The notes beneath the pieces are model-generated. The model was given only the letters and a program-made list of their open reading frames with translations, searched no databases and was not told the DNA's origin. A program made the position numbers and the translations under genes. From CAVSRC01 sp963732845 (GTDB taxonomy: Bacteria; Pseudomonadota; Alphaproteobacteria; Rhizobiales; Kaistiaceae): a stretch of DNA of 64,000 bases. Positions 48,128-60,046 of this stretch are shown here, one piece after another. The stretch is from NCBI GenBank assembly GCA_963732845.1, contig CAVTBE010000003.1:1-64000 (forward strand), in the 5' to 3' direction. Positions within the stretch are counted from its first letter, which is position 1; each line of letters starts with the position of its first letter.

Positions 48128-49174
48128 ATGGACGCGGTCGACGACAGTAGCGGTGAATTCGTCGCGTTCGACGCATTACCCTTGTCGGAAGTTGATCGGA
48201 ACGTGCTGCTCAAGGCAGCAGCCCGGTTCCAGCCGGGGATCGTCAGGTATCTGCCTCTGGCGCGCGGGCTTTCTTCCGCGACGAAAGTGATCCTGAAGCC
48301 CGAGGCGCTGTTCCCGCTCATTCTCAAGATCGATGCCGCGCCGGCGATCGAAGCGGAATATCGGGGGGACCGCCTGATCCGGGACCGCGTGCCACCGCTC
48401 AGCATTCCCCCGTTCGAGGGCGTCTATTTCGAAGGCGATCGCGGCGGGATCGCCTATCGCTACATAACCGGAGGGCGGGTCAGGGAACTTGCCCGGCGCC
48501 TGGACACGGCGATCGCGCGTCTGAGGACGCACGAAATCCTGAGGATCATCGACGATATATTCGATGTGATCTTGAAAAAATGCCATTGGCTCGATGGCAA
48601 GTATACGTTGGAGCAGATAAAACTTCCGGAAATAAGATCGGATAACTTAGGGAAGGACGCAGAATGGGGAGAACTGCTGAAGATCTATGACAAGATCCGC
48701 AAGAGGGTGGAGTCGTATCGCGCTCCGCACGGAATTATCCATGGCGATCTTCACGCAACGAACATCCTGCTGACCAGGGATGACGCGCCGGTCCTGGTCG
48801 ATTTCGCCAGGGCGGGACACGCCCGATGCCAATACATCGATTTCGCGAAGTTTGAAGCCGCGCTGCAATTCGAGGTCGATCGGTCAGTCGCGGAGCAGAT
48901 GTGGCGAATAGAGGAACTGGTCTATGGCCGGACGCAGTTAATCGTGCCGCACAACAATGTGAAATTGGCCAGCTGCATTCACGGGATCCGCTCGAACCTC
49001 TGGCAGGGATGCACGCGCAGATCCCTGCAGATGGACCCCGATGAGGTCGATTTCGGCTATCGCGCGCACCTGATCTATCAGCTCATGCGCATCTACACGC
49101 GCACGTACAATTCGACAGACGCGCGGCAGCGCGCCCTGCATCAGGCGCGCCGTCTGGCTGAACGATTTGGCTAG
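48128..49174 (+). CDS. Phosphotransferase/aminoglycoside-kinase-like protein
   Basis: 348 aa. Protein-kinase-like fold of the APH group: catalytic loop IIHGDLHATNIL (H-x-D-x4-N) and metal-binding LVDFARAG, where the usual DFG/DWE is DFA. N-terminal ATP-binding region includes PLILKIDAAP (likely the Lys). Substrate unknown. A middle stretch (48540-48660) is AT-rich compared with its neighbours, which may reflect lateral origin. The stop TAG is within the terminal CTAG of the 275-bp repeat copy 2. Confidence 0.8.
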   Translation: MDAVDDSSGEFVAFDALPLSEVDRNVLLKAAARFQPGIVRYLPLARGLSSATKVILKPEALFPLILKIDAAPAIEAEYRGDRLIRDRVPPLSIPPFEGVYFEGDRGGIAYRYITGGRVRELARRLDTAIARLRTHEILRIIDDIFDVILKKCHWLDGKYTLEQIKLPEIRSDNLGKDAEWGELLKIYDKIRKRVESYRAPHGIIHGDLHATNILLTRDDAPVLVDFARAGHARCQYIDFAKFEAALQFEVDRSVAEQMWRIEELVYGRTQLIVPHNNVKLASCIHGIRSNLWQGCTRRSLQMDPDEVDFGYRAHLIYQLMRIYTRTYNSTDARQRALHQARRLAERFG

Positions 49175-49445
49175 AGCCCTTTTCGACCAGATAGAGCCAT
49201 TCCGACGGAGCGATTTTGCGACAGGATCAAGCCGGCGGGCGAAGGTCGTATCGGGGATACGGGCGAGACCGACGGCGATGATAGTGGCGCAAAAGCGCCC
49301 GTCCCTTTGGGTTTCCGACTGGCGGGCGCCCGACGCCGATCCCGGCTCGACCGATGCCCCACATCGCCCTTCGCCGGTCTCGAAGCCGGATCGCCGCGCC
49401 GGTCGAGAAACGGAATTGGCTCTATCTGGTCGAAAAGGGCTCTAG
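49171..49445. repeat. 275-bp dispersed repeat element, copy 2, with long terminal inverted repeats
   Basis: Exactly the same length as copy 1 at 17967-18241 and nearly identical inside. The terminal arms pair perfectly over about 28 bases (CTAGAGCCCTTTTCGACC then AGATAGAGCC), but their sequence differs from copy 1's arms at roughly ten positions. The left CTAG contains the stop codon of the kinase-like gene. An open frame crosses the element in both copies, but has no family features. Confidence 0.88.
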
Positions 49446-49469
49446 CTGAGGCCGGTTCGGGCCCGGCGT

Positions 49470-51173
<1,704 letters not shown>

Positions 51174-51314
51174 ACTTGAAACGATAAACCCGGCTCATAG
51201 CCGTGGTGTGACAGCGCCGACTCAAGATTTAGCGCTAACGGATTGACGGGGCGGAACATAGGGGGTGGCTGCGCCATGTCAATGATTCCGGCCGAAATGA
51301 GTAAATAGAAACCG

Positions 51315-51761
51315 CTAATTACTGGCCGCGCCGAAGCGGTATTCGGTCGGCGACAGGACGAAAAGCTCGTAATTCTGGTCGGTGCTGCCGTTCGGATTGA
51401 GCGTCTGGATGAAGACCGACAGGCCGTCGGCGTCGGATTCCGAGGTGTAGTCGACGACATCTACCTTGAGATCGGCCAACTCCTTGATTTCGATGGTGTT
51501 ATCCACCGTGGCGCTGCCGTCGTCGTGATAGGCGATCCACTGCACGAAGAGGCGCGCGGTCACCGCTTCGCCGACCGTGCGGGCGACGATGACGCGGTAG
51601 GCGCCGGTCTTGTCGCCCTGGTCCCAGGTGCCGGCGATGCGCACGTCCTCGACCGGGCCGGGCATCGCCGCGAGCCCGTCGAGGAGCGCGTCGGCGCGGG
51701 CCGGCAGGCCGGCGGCGAGGCCGGCGACCAGCGCTGCGGCTAGGACAATCGAGCGGACCAT
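51315..51761 (-). CDS. Conserved-looking secreted protein of unknown function
   Basis: 148 aa. Signal peptide (MVRSIVLAAALVAGLAAG, cleavage near ARA) and a small beta-rich mature domain with YRVIVARTVGEAV and FVQWIAYHDDG. No cysteines, no known motif. I do not recognise the family. Confidence 0.7.
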   Translation of the reverse strand: MVRSIVLAAALVAGLAAGLPARADALLDGLAAMPGPVEDVRIAGTWDQGDKTGAYRVIVARTVGEAVTARLFVQWIAYHDDGSATVDNTIEIKELADLKVDVVDYTSESDADGLSVFIQTLNPNGSTDQNYELFVLSPTEYRFGAASN

Positions 51762-52006
51762 GCGCGTCTCCCTCAGGGACGAGATGTCCAGCCGAACCTA
51801 ACGCAAAACGGCCCGCTGGTCAGCCCTCCGCAGGAATGCGGAGGCGGGCGCGCCCCAGACGTCACGAGCGACTCGACGGCGCCACCCACTCGCGCTAGGG
51901 TTGGTCTACGCCTCGCAATCGCGCTGCTGGTTTGTCGCGGATTGCGGAATCCGCCGCCCTGACCGTGTGGCGAGGGCATGGCATCTGGCCTCGGGGGACA
52001 TCGGAC

Positions 52007-52710
52007 ATGAAACGAATTCTGGGAATTGCGTTCGGTCTGGCGCTGTCTACCGCTGCTTATGCAGCCGACATGCCGACGGCATACGAGCCGCCGCCGACCC
52101 ACCCGTGGCATGACCTTGCGTCGCCCACGCCGCTGGTCAATTGGACCGGGTTCTATCTTGGCGCTCAGGCGGGCGGCGGCTGGGGCAGCTTCCACGACGA
52201 TTTCGGTGGGGGCACGACGACCGACGGCGACTTCTCGGGCGGCCTGCTCGGCGGTGTCGTCGGCTACAACATGGCCGTCGGCAACTGGATCTGGGGCGCG
52301 GAAACCGATATCGCCTGGGCGAACCTGAACGGCAGCGCGCTCAGCCCCAATCCAGCCTACAGCGAAGTCAACAAGGTCAACTGGTTCGGCACCACGCGGC
52401 TGCGGATCGGCGTGCCCACCAACAATCTGCTGTGGTACGCGGCCGGCGGCCTGGCCTATGGCAATGTCCACCGGGGCGACACGGGTCCCTACACGCCAGG
52501 CTCGGTCAGCCAAAACAGCACGAAGGTCGGCTGGACGATCGGCGCGGGAGCGGAAATGGCGCTTCAGTCGGGCTGGAGCCTGCGCGGCGAATACCTTTAC
52601 GTCGACCTGGGCTCGGCCTCGTTCCGGCGGCGACCGGCGGCTTCTCGAACTACAGCCGCGACGTGCACTTCAGCGTCGTCCGGGCCGTCCTGACGAAGCG
52701 GTTCCCGTAG
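52007..52710 (+). CDS. Outer-membrane beta-barrel protein (Omp25/Omp31-like), frameshifted near the end
   Basis: About 234 aa if repaired. Signal peptide (MKRILGIAFGLALSTAAYA), then VNWTGFYLGAQAGGGWG, the typical first strand of alphaproteobacterial OMP_b-brl proteins, and YRLRIG-type strands (TTRLRIGVPTNNLLWYAAGG). The frame slips around 52620-52624 (a missing base). The next frame gives PAATGGFSNYSRDVHFSVV and a proper C-terminal strand ending TKRF-P. As read without repair the protein would end at 52693 with a nonsense tail. The deletion is probably a sequence error. Confidence 0.82.
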
Positions 52711-52720
52711 TCACCGGAAT

Positions 52721-52740
52721 CCGGCGCCGCGGGGCGCCGG
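52721..52740. terminator. Possible hairpin between the OMP gene and parE
   Basis: An 8-bp GC stem (CCGGCGCC / GGCGCCGG) with a GCGG loop lies between the convergent OMP and parE genes. The following GTTCTCCCTT is only weakly T-rich, so termination is uncertain. Confidence 0.35.
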
Positions 52741-52749
52741 GTTCTCCCT

Positions 52750-54811
52750 TCAGATATCGAGATCCTTGGCGAATTCGGCGCGCTCCTGGATGAAGCGGAA
52801 GCGCTCCTCGGGCTTGTTGCCCATGAGGCTCTCGACGGCAGCGCCGGTCTCCGCGTCCTCGACGATCTCGACCCTGAGCAGCGTGCGCTTGGCCGGGTCC
52901 ATGGTCGTCTCCTTGAGCTGACCGGGCAGCATCTCGCCGAGGCCCTTAAAGCGGCTGACCTCGATCTTGCTGCGCCCGTTGAATTCCTTCTTGGTCAGCT
53001 CCGCGCGGTGGGCGTCGTCGCGCGCATACATCACCTTGGCGCCCTGGCTGAGCTTGTAGAGCGGCGGCACGGCGAGGAAGAGATGGCCGTCGCGGATGAG
53101 CTCGGGCATCTCGCGGTAGAAGAAGGTGATGAGCAGCGAGGCGATGTGGGCGCCGTCGACGTCGGCGTCGGTCATCACGATGATGCGGTCGTAGCGCAGG
53201 TCCGCCGCCTTGTAGCCGGTGCGCGGGCTGACGCCGAGCGCCTGGATGAGGTCGCCGATCTGCTGGTTCTGGGACAGCTTCTCGCGGCCGGCGCTGGCGA
53301 CGTTGAGGATCTTGCCCCTGAGCGGCAGGATCGCCTGGGTGGCGCGGTTGCGCGCCTGCTTGGCCGAGCCGCCGGCCGAATCGCCCTCGACGATGAACAG
53401 CTCCGTGTCCGACTTGCCGGCCTGGGTGCAGTCGGCGAGCTTGCCCGGCAGGCGCAGCTTGCGTGTCGCGCTTTGCCGGCCGATTTCCTTCTCATGGCGG
53501 CGGCGCAGGCGCTCTTCGGCGCGCTCCACCACCCAGTCGAGCAGGCGCGTGGCATCGGCCGGCGAGGCGGCGAGCCAGTGGTCGAACGGGTCGCGCACCG
53601 CGTTCTCGACGATGCGCGTCGCCTCGGCCGAAGACAGGCGGTCCTTGGTCTGGCCGACGAATTCCGGCTCGCGGATGAAGACCGAGAGCAGGCCGGCAGC
53701 AGAGGTCATCACGTCGTCGGGGGCGATGATGCCGGCGCGCTTGTTGCCGGAGAGCTCGGCATAGGCCTTGAGGCCGCGGGTGAGAGCGGCGCGGAAGCCC
53801 GCCTCGTGGGTGCCGCCGTCGCCGGTCGGGATGGTGTTGCAGTAGGAACGGATGAAGCCCTCGCCGGGGAACCAGCCGACTGCCCATTCCGCCGCGCCGT
53901 GGCCGCTGGTCTTGTCGGTGCGGCCGGAGAAGATCGGCACCACCGTCTTCTCGGCGCCGAGCTCGGCGGCGAGGAATTCCGACAGGCCGCCGGGGAAGTG
54001 GAACGAAGCCTTCTCGGGGATGTCCGTACCGGCGGTGAGTTCCGCCGCACACGACCAGCGGATCTCGACGCCGCCGAAGAGGTAAGCCTTCGACCGCGAC
54101 ATGGCCAAGAGCCGCTCGGGGCGAAGCGTCGCACCCTTGCCGAAGATCTGCGGGTCGGGTCGGAAGCGGATGCGCGTGCCGCGCCGGTTGTGGACCTCGC
54201 CCAGTTCCTTCAACGGCCCCTTGGGGGCGCCGCGCGAATAGGACTGGCCGTAGAGCCGGCGGCCGCGCGCCACCTCGACCTCGAGGGATTCCGACAGCGC
54301 GTTGACCACCGACACGCCGACCCCGTGCAGGCCGCCTGATGTGTCGTAGACCTTGGAGTCGGAATTTGCCCCCGGAGTGGAGGGTGGTCATGATCACCTC
54401 CAGCGCCGACTTGTTCTTGAACTTCGGATGCGGGTCGACCGGGATGCCGCGACCGTTGTCGGTGACGGTAACGAAGCCGTCCGCCTCGACCTCGACCTCG
54501 ATCCAGCTCGCATGGCCCGCCACCGCCTCGTCCATGCAGTTGTCGATGACCTCCGAGAACAGGTGGTGCAGGCCCTTCTCGTCGGTGCCGCCGATATACA
54601 TGCCGGGCCGCCGGCGGACCGGCTCCAACCCCTCCAGCACCTCGATGTCGGCGGCCGAATAGCTGTCCTCGGCGCCGACCGCCTTCTTGAGCGGCACCGA
54701 CTTCCCGCGGCGCGCGGCATTGGCAACGGATTTCAAGCGACCGACCTCCTGGTCGAGCTGGGCGAAAAGGTCGGCGGATTTGTCGGACTGGCGTTTCTTT
54801 GGGGTGGGCAT
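52750..54811 (-). CDS. parE: DNA topoisomerase IV subunit B (frameshifted)
   Basis: About 686 aa if repaired. ATPase subunit of topoisomerase IV, which decatenates chromosomes. N-terminal GHKL ATPase: EVIDNCMDEAVAG and VTDNGRGIPVD; then TLHSGGKF, where an extra base in the GG doublet at 54361-54362 breaks the frame. The following frame resumes with SVVNALSE. The Toprim domain shows FIVEGDSAGGSAKQARNR, RIIVMTDADVDGAHI, and the C-terminus MDPAKRTLLRV. An essential gene, so an error is more likely than a true mutation. Confidence 0.93.
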
Positions 54812-54951
54812 TTCAGGCAGGTCTCAGGATCGAATCAGGTGGCGGCAGTGTGGCACGGGGTCGCCCCCGGCGGGAGCCCGCCGCCGCTTGCCCCGCAGCG
54901 CCATATGGCCGAAGATCGATTGGTTGCATCGCACAAAATCGGGGAAAAAGC

Positions 54952-55923
54952 ATGTCCCGCGTAGTGATTATCGGCGGCAGCGGACACGTCGGCACCTATC
55001 TCGTCCCCCGCCTTGTCGAAGCCGGTTTCGAGGTCTGCAACGTGACACGCGGCCAGCGCCAGCCCTATCTGGCGCACGGCGCCTGGAAGCACGTCCAGAA
55101 CGTGGTCATCGACCGCGAGGCGGAGGAGAAGGCCGGCACCTTCGGCCGCGCCATCCGCAACCTCAAGGCCGATATCGTTGTCGACATGATCTGCTATCTG
55201 CCGGATAGCGCCCGGCAGATGGTCGAGGCGCTCAATGGCCATGTCGGCCACGTTCTCCATTGCGGCACCATCTGGGTGCACGGGCCGAGCGTCGCGGTGC
55301 CGACCACCGAGATGCAGCCGCGGCGGCCCTTCGGCGACTACGGCATCCGCAAGGCGGCGATCGAGGCCTATCTCATCGACGAGGCGCGGCGGAACCGCTT
55401 CCCGGCGACCGTCCTCCATCCCGGCCATATCGTCGGGGAGGGCTGGGCCCCGCTGAACCCCGCCGGCCATTTCGATCCCAACGTCTTTTCCATGCTGGCG
55501 CGCGGCGAGGAGCTGGCGCTGCCCAATCTCGGCATGGAGACCGTGCATCATGTCCATGCCGACGACGTCGCCCAGGCCTTCATGAAGGCGATCGCCAACT
55601 GGCGCGTCTCGGTGGGTGAGGCTTTCCACGTCGTCTCGCCGGCGGCGGTGACGCTGCGCGGCTATGCCGAGACGGTCGCCGGCTGGTTCGGCGTCGATCC
55701 CAACCTGAAATACCTGCCCTGGGATGAATGGAAGGCGACCCACAGCGAGGATGAGGCGCGCGCCACCTGGGACCACATCGCCCACAGCCCAAGCTGCTCG
55801 ATCGACAAGGCGCGCCGGCTGCTCGGCTACGAGCCGCGCTACACCTCCTTCGAGGCGGTCCTTGAATCGGTCAAGTGGCTGACGGCGAAGGGGCTGATCA
55901 ATACCGGCGTAAAGGAAGGATAG
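54952..55923 (+). CDS. NAD-dependent epimerase/dehydratase family protein
   Basis: 323 aa, extended SDR fold. N-terminal dinucleotide motif VVIIGGSGHVGTYLV, and catalytic tyrosine likely in FGDYGIRKAAIE (Y-x-x-x-K). Sugar-nucleotide or similar substrate unknown. Divergent from parE; followed four bases later by the thioredoxin-like gene. Confidence 0.85.
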   Translation: MSRVVIIGGSGHVGTYLVPRLVEAGFEVCNVTRGQRQPYLAHGAWKHVQNVVIDREAEEKAGTFGRAIRNLKADIVVDMICYLPDSARQMVEALNGHVGHVLHCGTIWVHGPSVAVPTTEMQPRRPFGDYGIRKAAIEAYLIDEARRNRFPATVLHPGHIVGEGWAPLNPAGHFDPNVFSMLARGEELALPNLGMETVHHVHADDVAQAFMKAIANWRVSVGEAFHVVSPAAVTLRGYAETVAGWFGVDPNLKYLPWDEWKATHSEDEARATWDHIAHSPSCSIDKARRLLGYEPRYTSFEAVLESVKWLTAKGLINTGVKEG

Positions 55924-55927
55924 CATC

Positions 55928-56476
55928 ATGGCGACAGTCGGAACCGCGCCGCACCTCGGCCTCAGAGCCCCGCGCTTCGCACTGCCGGGCACCGACGGCA
56001 AGACCTACGGCCTTGATGACGTGGCCGGCGAGAACGGAACGGTGGTGGCCTTCATCTGCAACCACTGCCCCTATGTGAAGGCGGTGGTGGCCCGCATCGT
56101 CGCCGACGCGGAAACGCTCGCCCGCGAGGGCATCGGCTTCATCGCCATCTCGGCCAACGACCCGGTCAGCCACCCGGAGGATTCGCCGGCCAACATGAAG
56201 GCCTTCGCCGAGACGCACGGCTTTCCGTTTCCCTACCTCTTCGACGAGAGCCAGGACATCGCCCGCGCCTATGACGCCGCCTGCACGCCGGAGTTCTTTG
56301 GCATCAGCCGCGCCGGCACCATCGAATATCGCGGCCGGCTCGATGCGGGCCGCAACGACCCGCCGCCGCCCGACGCCAGGCGCGAGCTGGTCGAGGCCAT
56401 GCGCGCGATCGCCGCGACCGGCAAGGGGCCGGCCGAGCAGATCCCTTCGGTCGGCTGCTCGATCAAGTGGAAATGA
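55928..56476 (+). CDS. Thioredoxin-family (AhpC/TSA-like) protein
   Basis: 182 aa. The redox motif is CNHCPYVK (CxxC), with FALPGTDGKTYGL ahead of it and YLFDESQDIARAYDA after. This pattern belongs to a soluble peroxiredoxin/thioredoxin-like group common in proteobacteria. No signal peptide, so cytoplasmic. Only four bases from the preceding stop: same operon. Confidence 0.88.
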   Translation: MATVGTAPHLGLRAPRFALPGTDGKTYGLDDVAGENGTVVAFICNHCPYVKAVVARIVADAETLAREGIGFIAISANDPVSHPEDSPANMKAFAETHGFPFPYLFDESQDIARAYDAACTPEFFGISRAGTIEYRGRLDAGRNDPPPPDARRELVEAMRAIAATGKGPAEQIPSVGCSIKWK

Positions 56477-56505
56477 CAGGCGCCGGGACGGAGGAGTGAC
56501 GTCGC

Positions 56506-57159
56506 ATGCGTCTGGCGAGCGTGAATATTGGACGGGCCAGGGAACTGGTCGCCGGCGATCCGGCGACCACGACCGGCATTTTCAAGCGTCCGGTCGTGAG
56601 ACCGGTGCATGTCGGGCGGCTCGGCCTCGACGGCGATACGATGATCGACGGCCGCTTCCACGGCGGCCCCGACCAGGCGGTCTATGTCTATGGCAGCGAC
56701 GACTATGACTGGTGGGCGATGGGGCTCGGCAAACCGCTGGAGCCCGGCACCTTCGGCGAGAATCTGACCATCGACGAACTGTCCAGCGCCGATTTTGCCG
56801 TCGGCGACCGGCTCGCCATCGGCGATGCCGTGGTCATCGAGGTGACGGCGCCGCGCGCGCCGTGCAATACGCTCGCCCGGCGCATGGGCACCCCGCAATT
56901 CCTCAAGCAATTCCGCGATGCCGAGCGGCCCGGCCTCTATTGCCGGGTGATCGCCGAGGGCGCGGTACGCCTCGGCGACAGGGTGACCCACACGCCCTAT
57001 GACGGCGAGCGGGTGACCATGCTGGAGCTGTTCCGCGACCACTTTGCAGCGCAGCATGCCGAGGCGGCGCTGCGCCGCTTCCTGGCCGTGCCGCTGGCCG
57101 AGCGCGAGCGGGCCAAGAAGCTCGAGCTGCTGGAGAAGCTGACGGCGACGCCGACTTGA
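56506..57159 (+). CDS. MOSC-domain protein (YiiM-like)
   Basis: 217 aa. MOSC fold, related to molybdenum-cofactor sulfurases. HVGRLGLDGDTMIDGRFHGG and CNTLARRMG are the family motifs, with the conserved Cys. C-terminal 3-alpha helix region. YiiM-type members reduce N-hydroxylated bases. GGAGG precedes the start. Confidence 0.9.
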   Translation: MRLASVNIGRARELVAGDPATTTGIFKRPVVRPVHVGRLGLDGDTMIDGRFHGGPDQAVYVYGSDDYDWWAMGLGKPLEPGTFGENLTIDELSSADFAVGDRLAIGDAVVIEVTAPRAPCNTLARRMGTPQFLKQFRDAERPGLYCRVIAEGAVRLGDRVTHTPYDGERVTMLELFRDHFAAQHAEAALRRFLAVPLAERERAKKLELLEKLTATPT

Positions 57160-57306
57160 GGGTTTATTGCGGAGTGGGGGCGGCAAGCGGACCGGCTTTG
57201 CCCCCGCCCGCCGACTTACGGCAATTTGTTCCCTTGCGGCGTGGCGCGGACGGACCAACTATTGCTTGTCTCTTCCGTATTCCTCCCGAAACCCACGAGT
57301 GCTGCC

Positions 57307-58005
57307 ATGCCCGCGAGCCAGTCGAAGCCGATCGACCTTTATTTCTGGAACACGCCCAACGGGTTCAAGATCTCCATCATGCTGGAGGAGCTGGGCGTTC
57401 CCTACACGACCCGCTTCGTCAACATCGGCAAGGGGGACCAGTTCAAGCCCGACTTCCTGAAGATCTCGCCCAACAACCGCATGCCGGCGATCGTCGATCC
57501 GCAAGGACCCGACGGCGCGCCCATCTCGGTTTTCGAGTCCGGCGCCATCCTCATCTATCTCGCCGACAAGTTCGGCCGCTTCTACGGCGCCAGTGCGCGC
57601 GATCGCGTGGCGATCAACGAATGGCTGTTCTGGCAGAACGCCAATGTCGGGCCGATCTTCGGCAACTACAACCACTTCAAGCGCATGGATCCGGACAACG
57701 CTTATGCGTTGAAGCGCTTCGGCGACGAGACCTTCCGGCTCTACCGGGTCTTCAACGGCCGCCTGGAAGGCCGCGACTGGGTGGCCGGCGACGATTATTC
57801 GATCGCCGACATATCGGCCTTCGGCTGGATACGCCGCTGGGAGGCCCGCGACATCGACATTGCCGAGTTCCCCGATGTGAAGGCGTGGCACGACCGCATG
57901 GCCGCCCGCCCGGCGGTGCAGAAGGGTGTCGCGCTCAAGGCCCCGCCGGAGGACAAGCCGGTGAGCGAGGAAGAACAGCGCAAGGTGCTCTACGGCCAGC
58001 GCTGA
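57307..58005 (+). CDS. Glutathione S-transferase (YfcG/YghU-like)
   Basis: 232 aa. N-terminal thioredoxin fold with WNTPNGFKISIMLEEL (typical of YfcG disulfide-bond oxidoreductases), glutathione-binding NRMPAIVD and VFESGAILIYLADK. C-terminal helical domain with DDYSIADISAFGW. The ATG at 57307 is chosen as the family N-terminus; the frame is open further upstream. Confidence 0.9.
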   Translation: MPASQSKPIDLYFWNTPNGFKISIMLEELGVPYTTRFVNIGKGDQFKPDFLKISPNNRMPAIVDPQGPDGAPISVFESGAILIYLADKFGRFYGASARDRVAINEWLFWQNANVGPIFGNYNHFKRMDPDNAYALKRFGDETFRLYRVFNGRLEGRDWVAGDDYSIADISAFGWIRRWEARDIDIAEFPDVKAWHDRMAARPAVQKGVALKAPPEDKPVSEEEQRKVLYGQR

Positions 58006-58320
58006 GACATCTGCCTGGGTAGGGCAATTTTCGCGGCAAGACGTCGGCAGCAGAGGCGCCCGGCGGACGCTTTTGTTGCCTTCCCGCCACAGTGTGGCGG
58101 GAAGTTAGTCTCCTCACCGTATCAGGAGGCGATCCGCCGCCTTTCAGCCATAAACTGAACCGAAATCTGCGGCCGTTAGGTTGGCCTGCCAGGGGGGCAT
58201 GCAACCTGCCACACGATCAAGGCCCGGCGCCGGGGCGCGCTGGGAAGTCGGGTCGTCGCCGCGGCTTGGATGATCAACTCCACGCCCGGCATTGGGCGGG
58301 ACGACCTAGGTGAGGGAAGC
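58006..58320. other. Intergenic region before ilvD with a strong hairpin
   Basis: 315 bp. A perfect 12-bp stem (CTTCCCGCCACA / TGTGGCGGGAAG, 58080-58104) follows the GST gene and is trailed by TTAG, possibly a weak terminator. The rest should hold the ilvD promoter. I see no convincing leader peptide or T-box-like element. Confidence 0.5.
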
Positions 58321-60046
58321 ATGGAAGCGCGTGTGTTCGACAAGAAGAAACTGCCCAGCCGTCATGTGACGGAAGGACCGGAGCACGCGCCGCACCGCTC
58401 CTATTATTATGCCATGGGTCTGTCGCCCGAGCAGATCCACCAGCCCTTCGTCGGCGTCGCCACCTGCTGGAACGAGGCCGCGCCCTGCAACATTTCGCTG
58501 ATGCGCCAGGCACAGGCGGTGAAGCATGGCGTCGCCGCCGCCAAGGGCACGCCGCGCGAGTTCTGCACCATCACCGTCACCGACGGCATCGCCATGGGCC
58601 ACGAGGGCATGAAGTCCTCGCTGCCCTCGCGCGAGGTCATCGCCGACTCCGTCGAGCTGACCATGCGCGGCCACGGCTACGATGCGCTGGTCGGCATGGC
58701 CGGCTGCGACAAGTCGCTGCCCGGCATGATGATGGCCATGTGCCGCCTCAACGTGCCGTCGGTCTTCATCTATGGCGGCTCGATCCTGCCCGGCACCTTC
58801 AAGGGCCACGACGTGACCGTGGTCGACGTCTTCGAGGCGGTCGGCCTGCACTCGGTCGGCAAGATGAGCGACGAGGACCTGCTCGAGCTGGAGCAGGTCG
58901 CCTGTCCCTCGGCCGGCGCCTGCGGCGGCCAGTTCACCGCCAACACCATGGCCATGATCTCCGAGGCGATCGGCCTGGCGCTGCCTTATTCGGCCGGCGC
59001 CCCGGCGCCTTACGAGATTCGCGACCGCTTCTGCATGGCCGCCGGCGAGAAGGTGATGGAACTGGTCGCCCGCAACATCCGCCCGCGCGACATCGTCACC
59101 CGCAAGGCGCTGGAGAACGCCGCCACCGTGGTCGCCGCCTCCGGCGGCTCGACCAATGCCGCTCTCCACCTGCCGGCGATCGCCCACGAGTGCGGCATCG
59201 AGTTCGACCTCTTCGACGTCGCCGAGATTTTCAAGAAGACGCCCTACATCGCCACGCTGAAGCCCGGCGGCAAATACGTCGCCAAGGACCTGTTCGAGGC
59301 CGGCGGCATTCCGATGCTGATGAAGACGCTGCTCGACCACGGCTATCTGCACGGCGACTGCATGACCGTGACCGGGCGGACCATCGCCGAGAACCTGGCG
59401 AACGTGAAGTGGAACCCGGATCAGGACGTGGTCGTCGCCGGCCGACAAGCCGCTGTCGCCGACCGGTGGCGTCGTCGGCCTCACGGGCAACCTCGCGCCC
59501 GACGGGGCGATCGTGAAGGTCGCCGGCATGAAGAACCTGAAGTTCTCCGGCCCGGCGCGCTGCTTCGATACCGAGCAGGAATGCTTCGAGGCGGTGAGCA
59601 ACCGCACCTACAAGGACGGCGAGGTTCTGGTCATCCGCTATGTCGGCCCCAAGGGCGGCCCCGGCATGCCGGAAATGCTGTCGACCACGGCGGCGCTCTA
59701 CGGCCAGGGCGCGGGCGACAAGGTGGCGCTGATCACCGACGGCCGCTTCTCCGGCGGCACGCGCGGCTTCTGCATCGGCCATGTCGGCCCGGAAGCGGCG
59801 GAAGGCGGCCCGATCGGCCTCCTCAAGGACGGCGACATCATCGATATCGACGCGGTGGCGGGCACCATTTCGGTCCGCCTCGACGAGGCCACTCTGGCCG
59901 AGCGGCGCAAGGCGTGGAAGCCGCGTGCCGGCACCTACACCACCGGGGCATTGTGGAAATACGCGCAAGGCGTGGGCCCGGCCCGCAAGGGCGCCGTGAC
60001 CCATCCGGGGGGCGCGGTGGAAGCTGTGAGCTATGCGGATCTGTAA
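58321..60046 (+). CDS. ilvD: Dihydroxy-acid dehydratase (frameshifted)
   Basis: About 574 aa if repaired. Fe-S enzyme of branched-chain amino-acid biosynthesis, so it depends on the Suf products. Landmarks: VGVATCWNEAAPCNISL, MAGCDKSLPGMMMA and CPSAGACGGQFTANTM (cluster cysteines), SGGSTNAALHLPA. An inserted base near 59436 shifts the frame after NPDQDVVV; the following frame gives the expected PADKPLSPTGGVVGL, then GRFSGGTRGFCIGHV. Most likely a sequence error. The last 14 bases overlap exoR. Confidence 0.93.
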
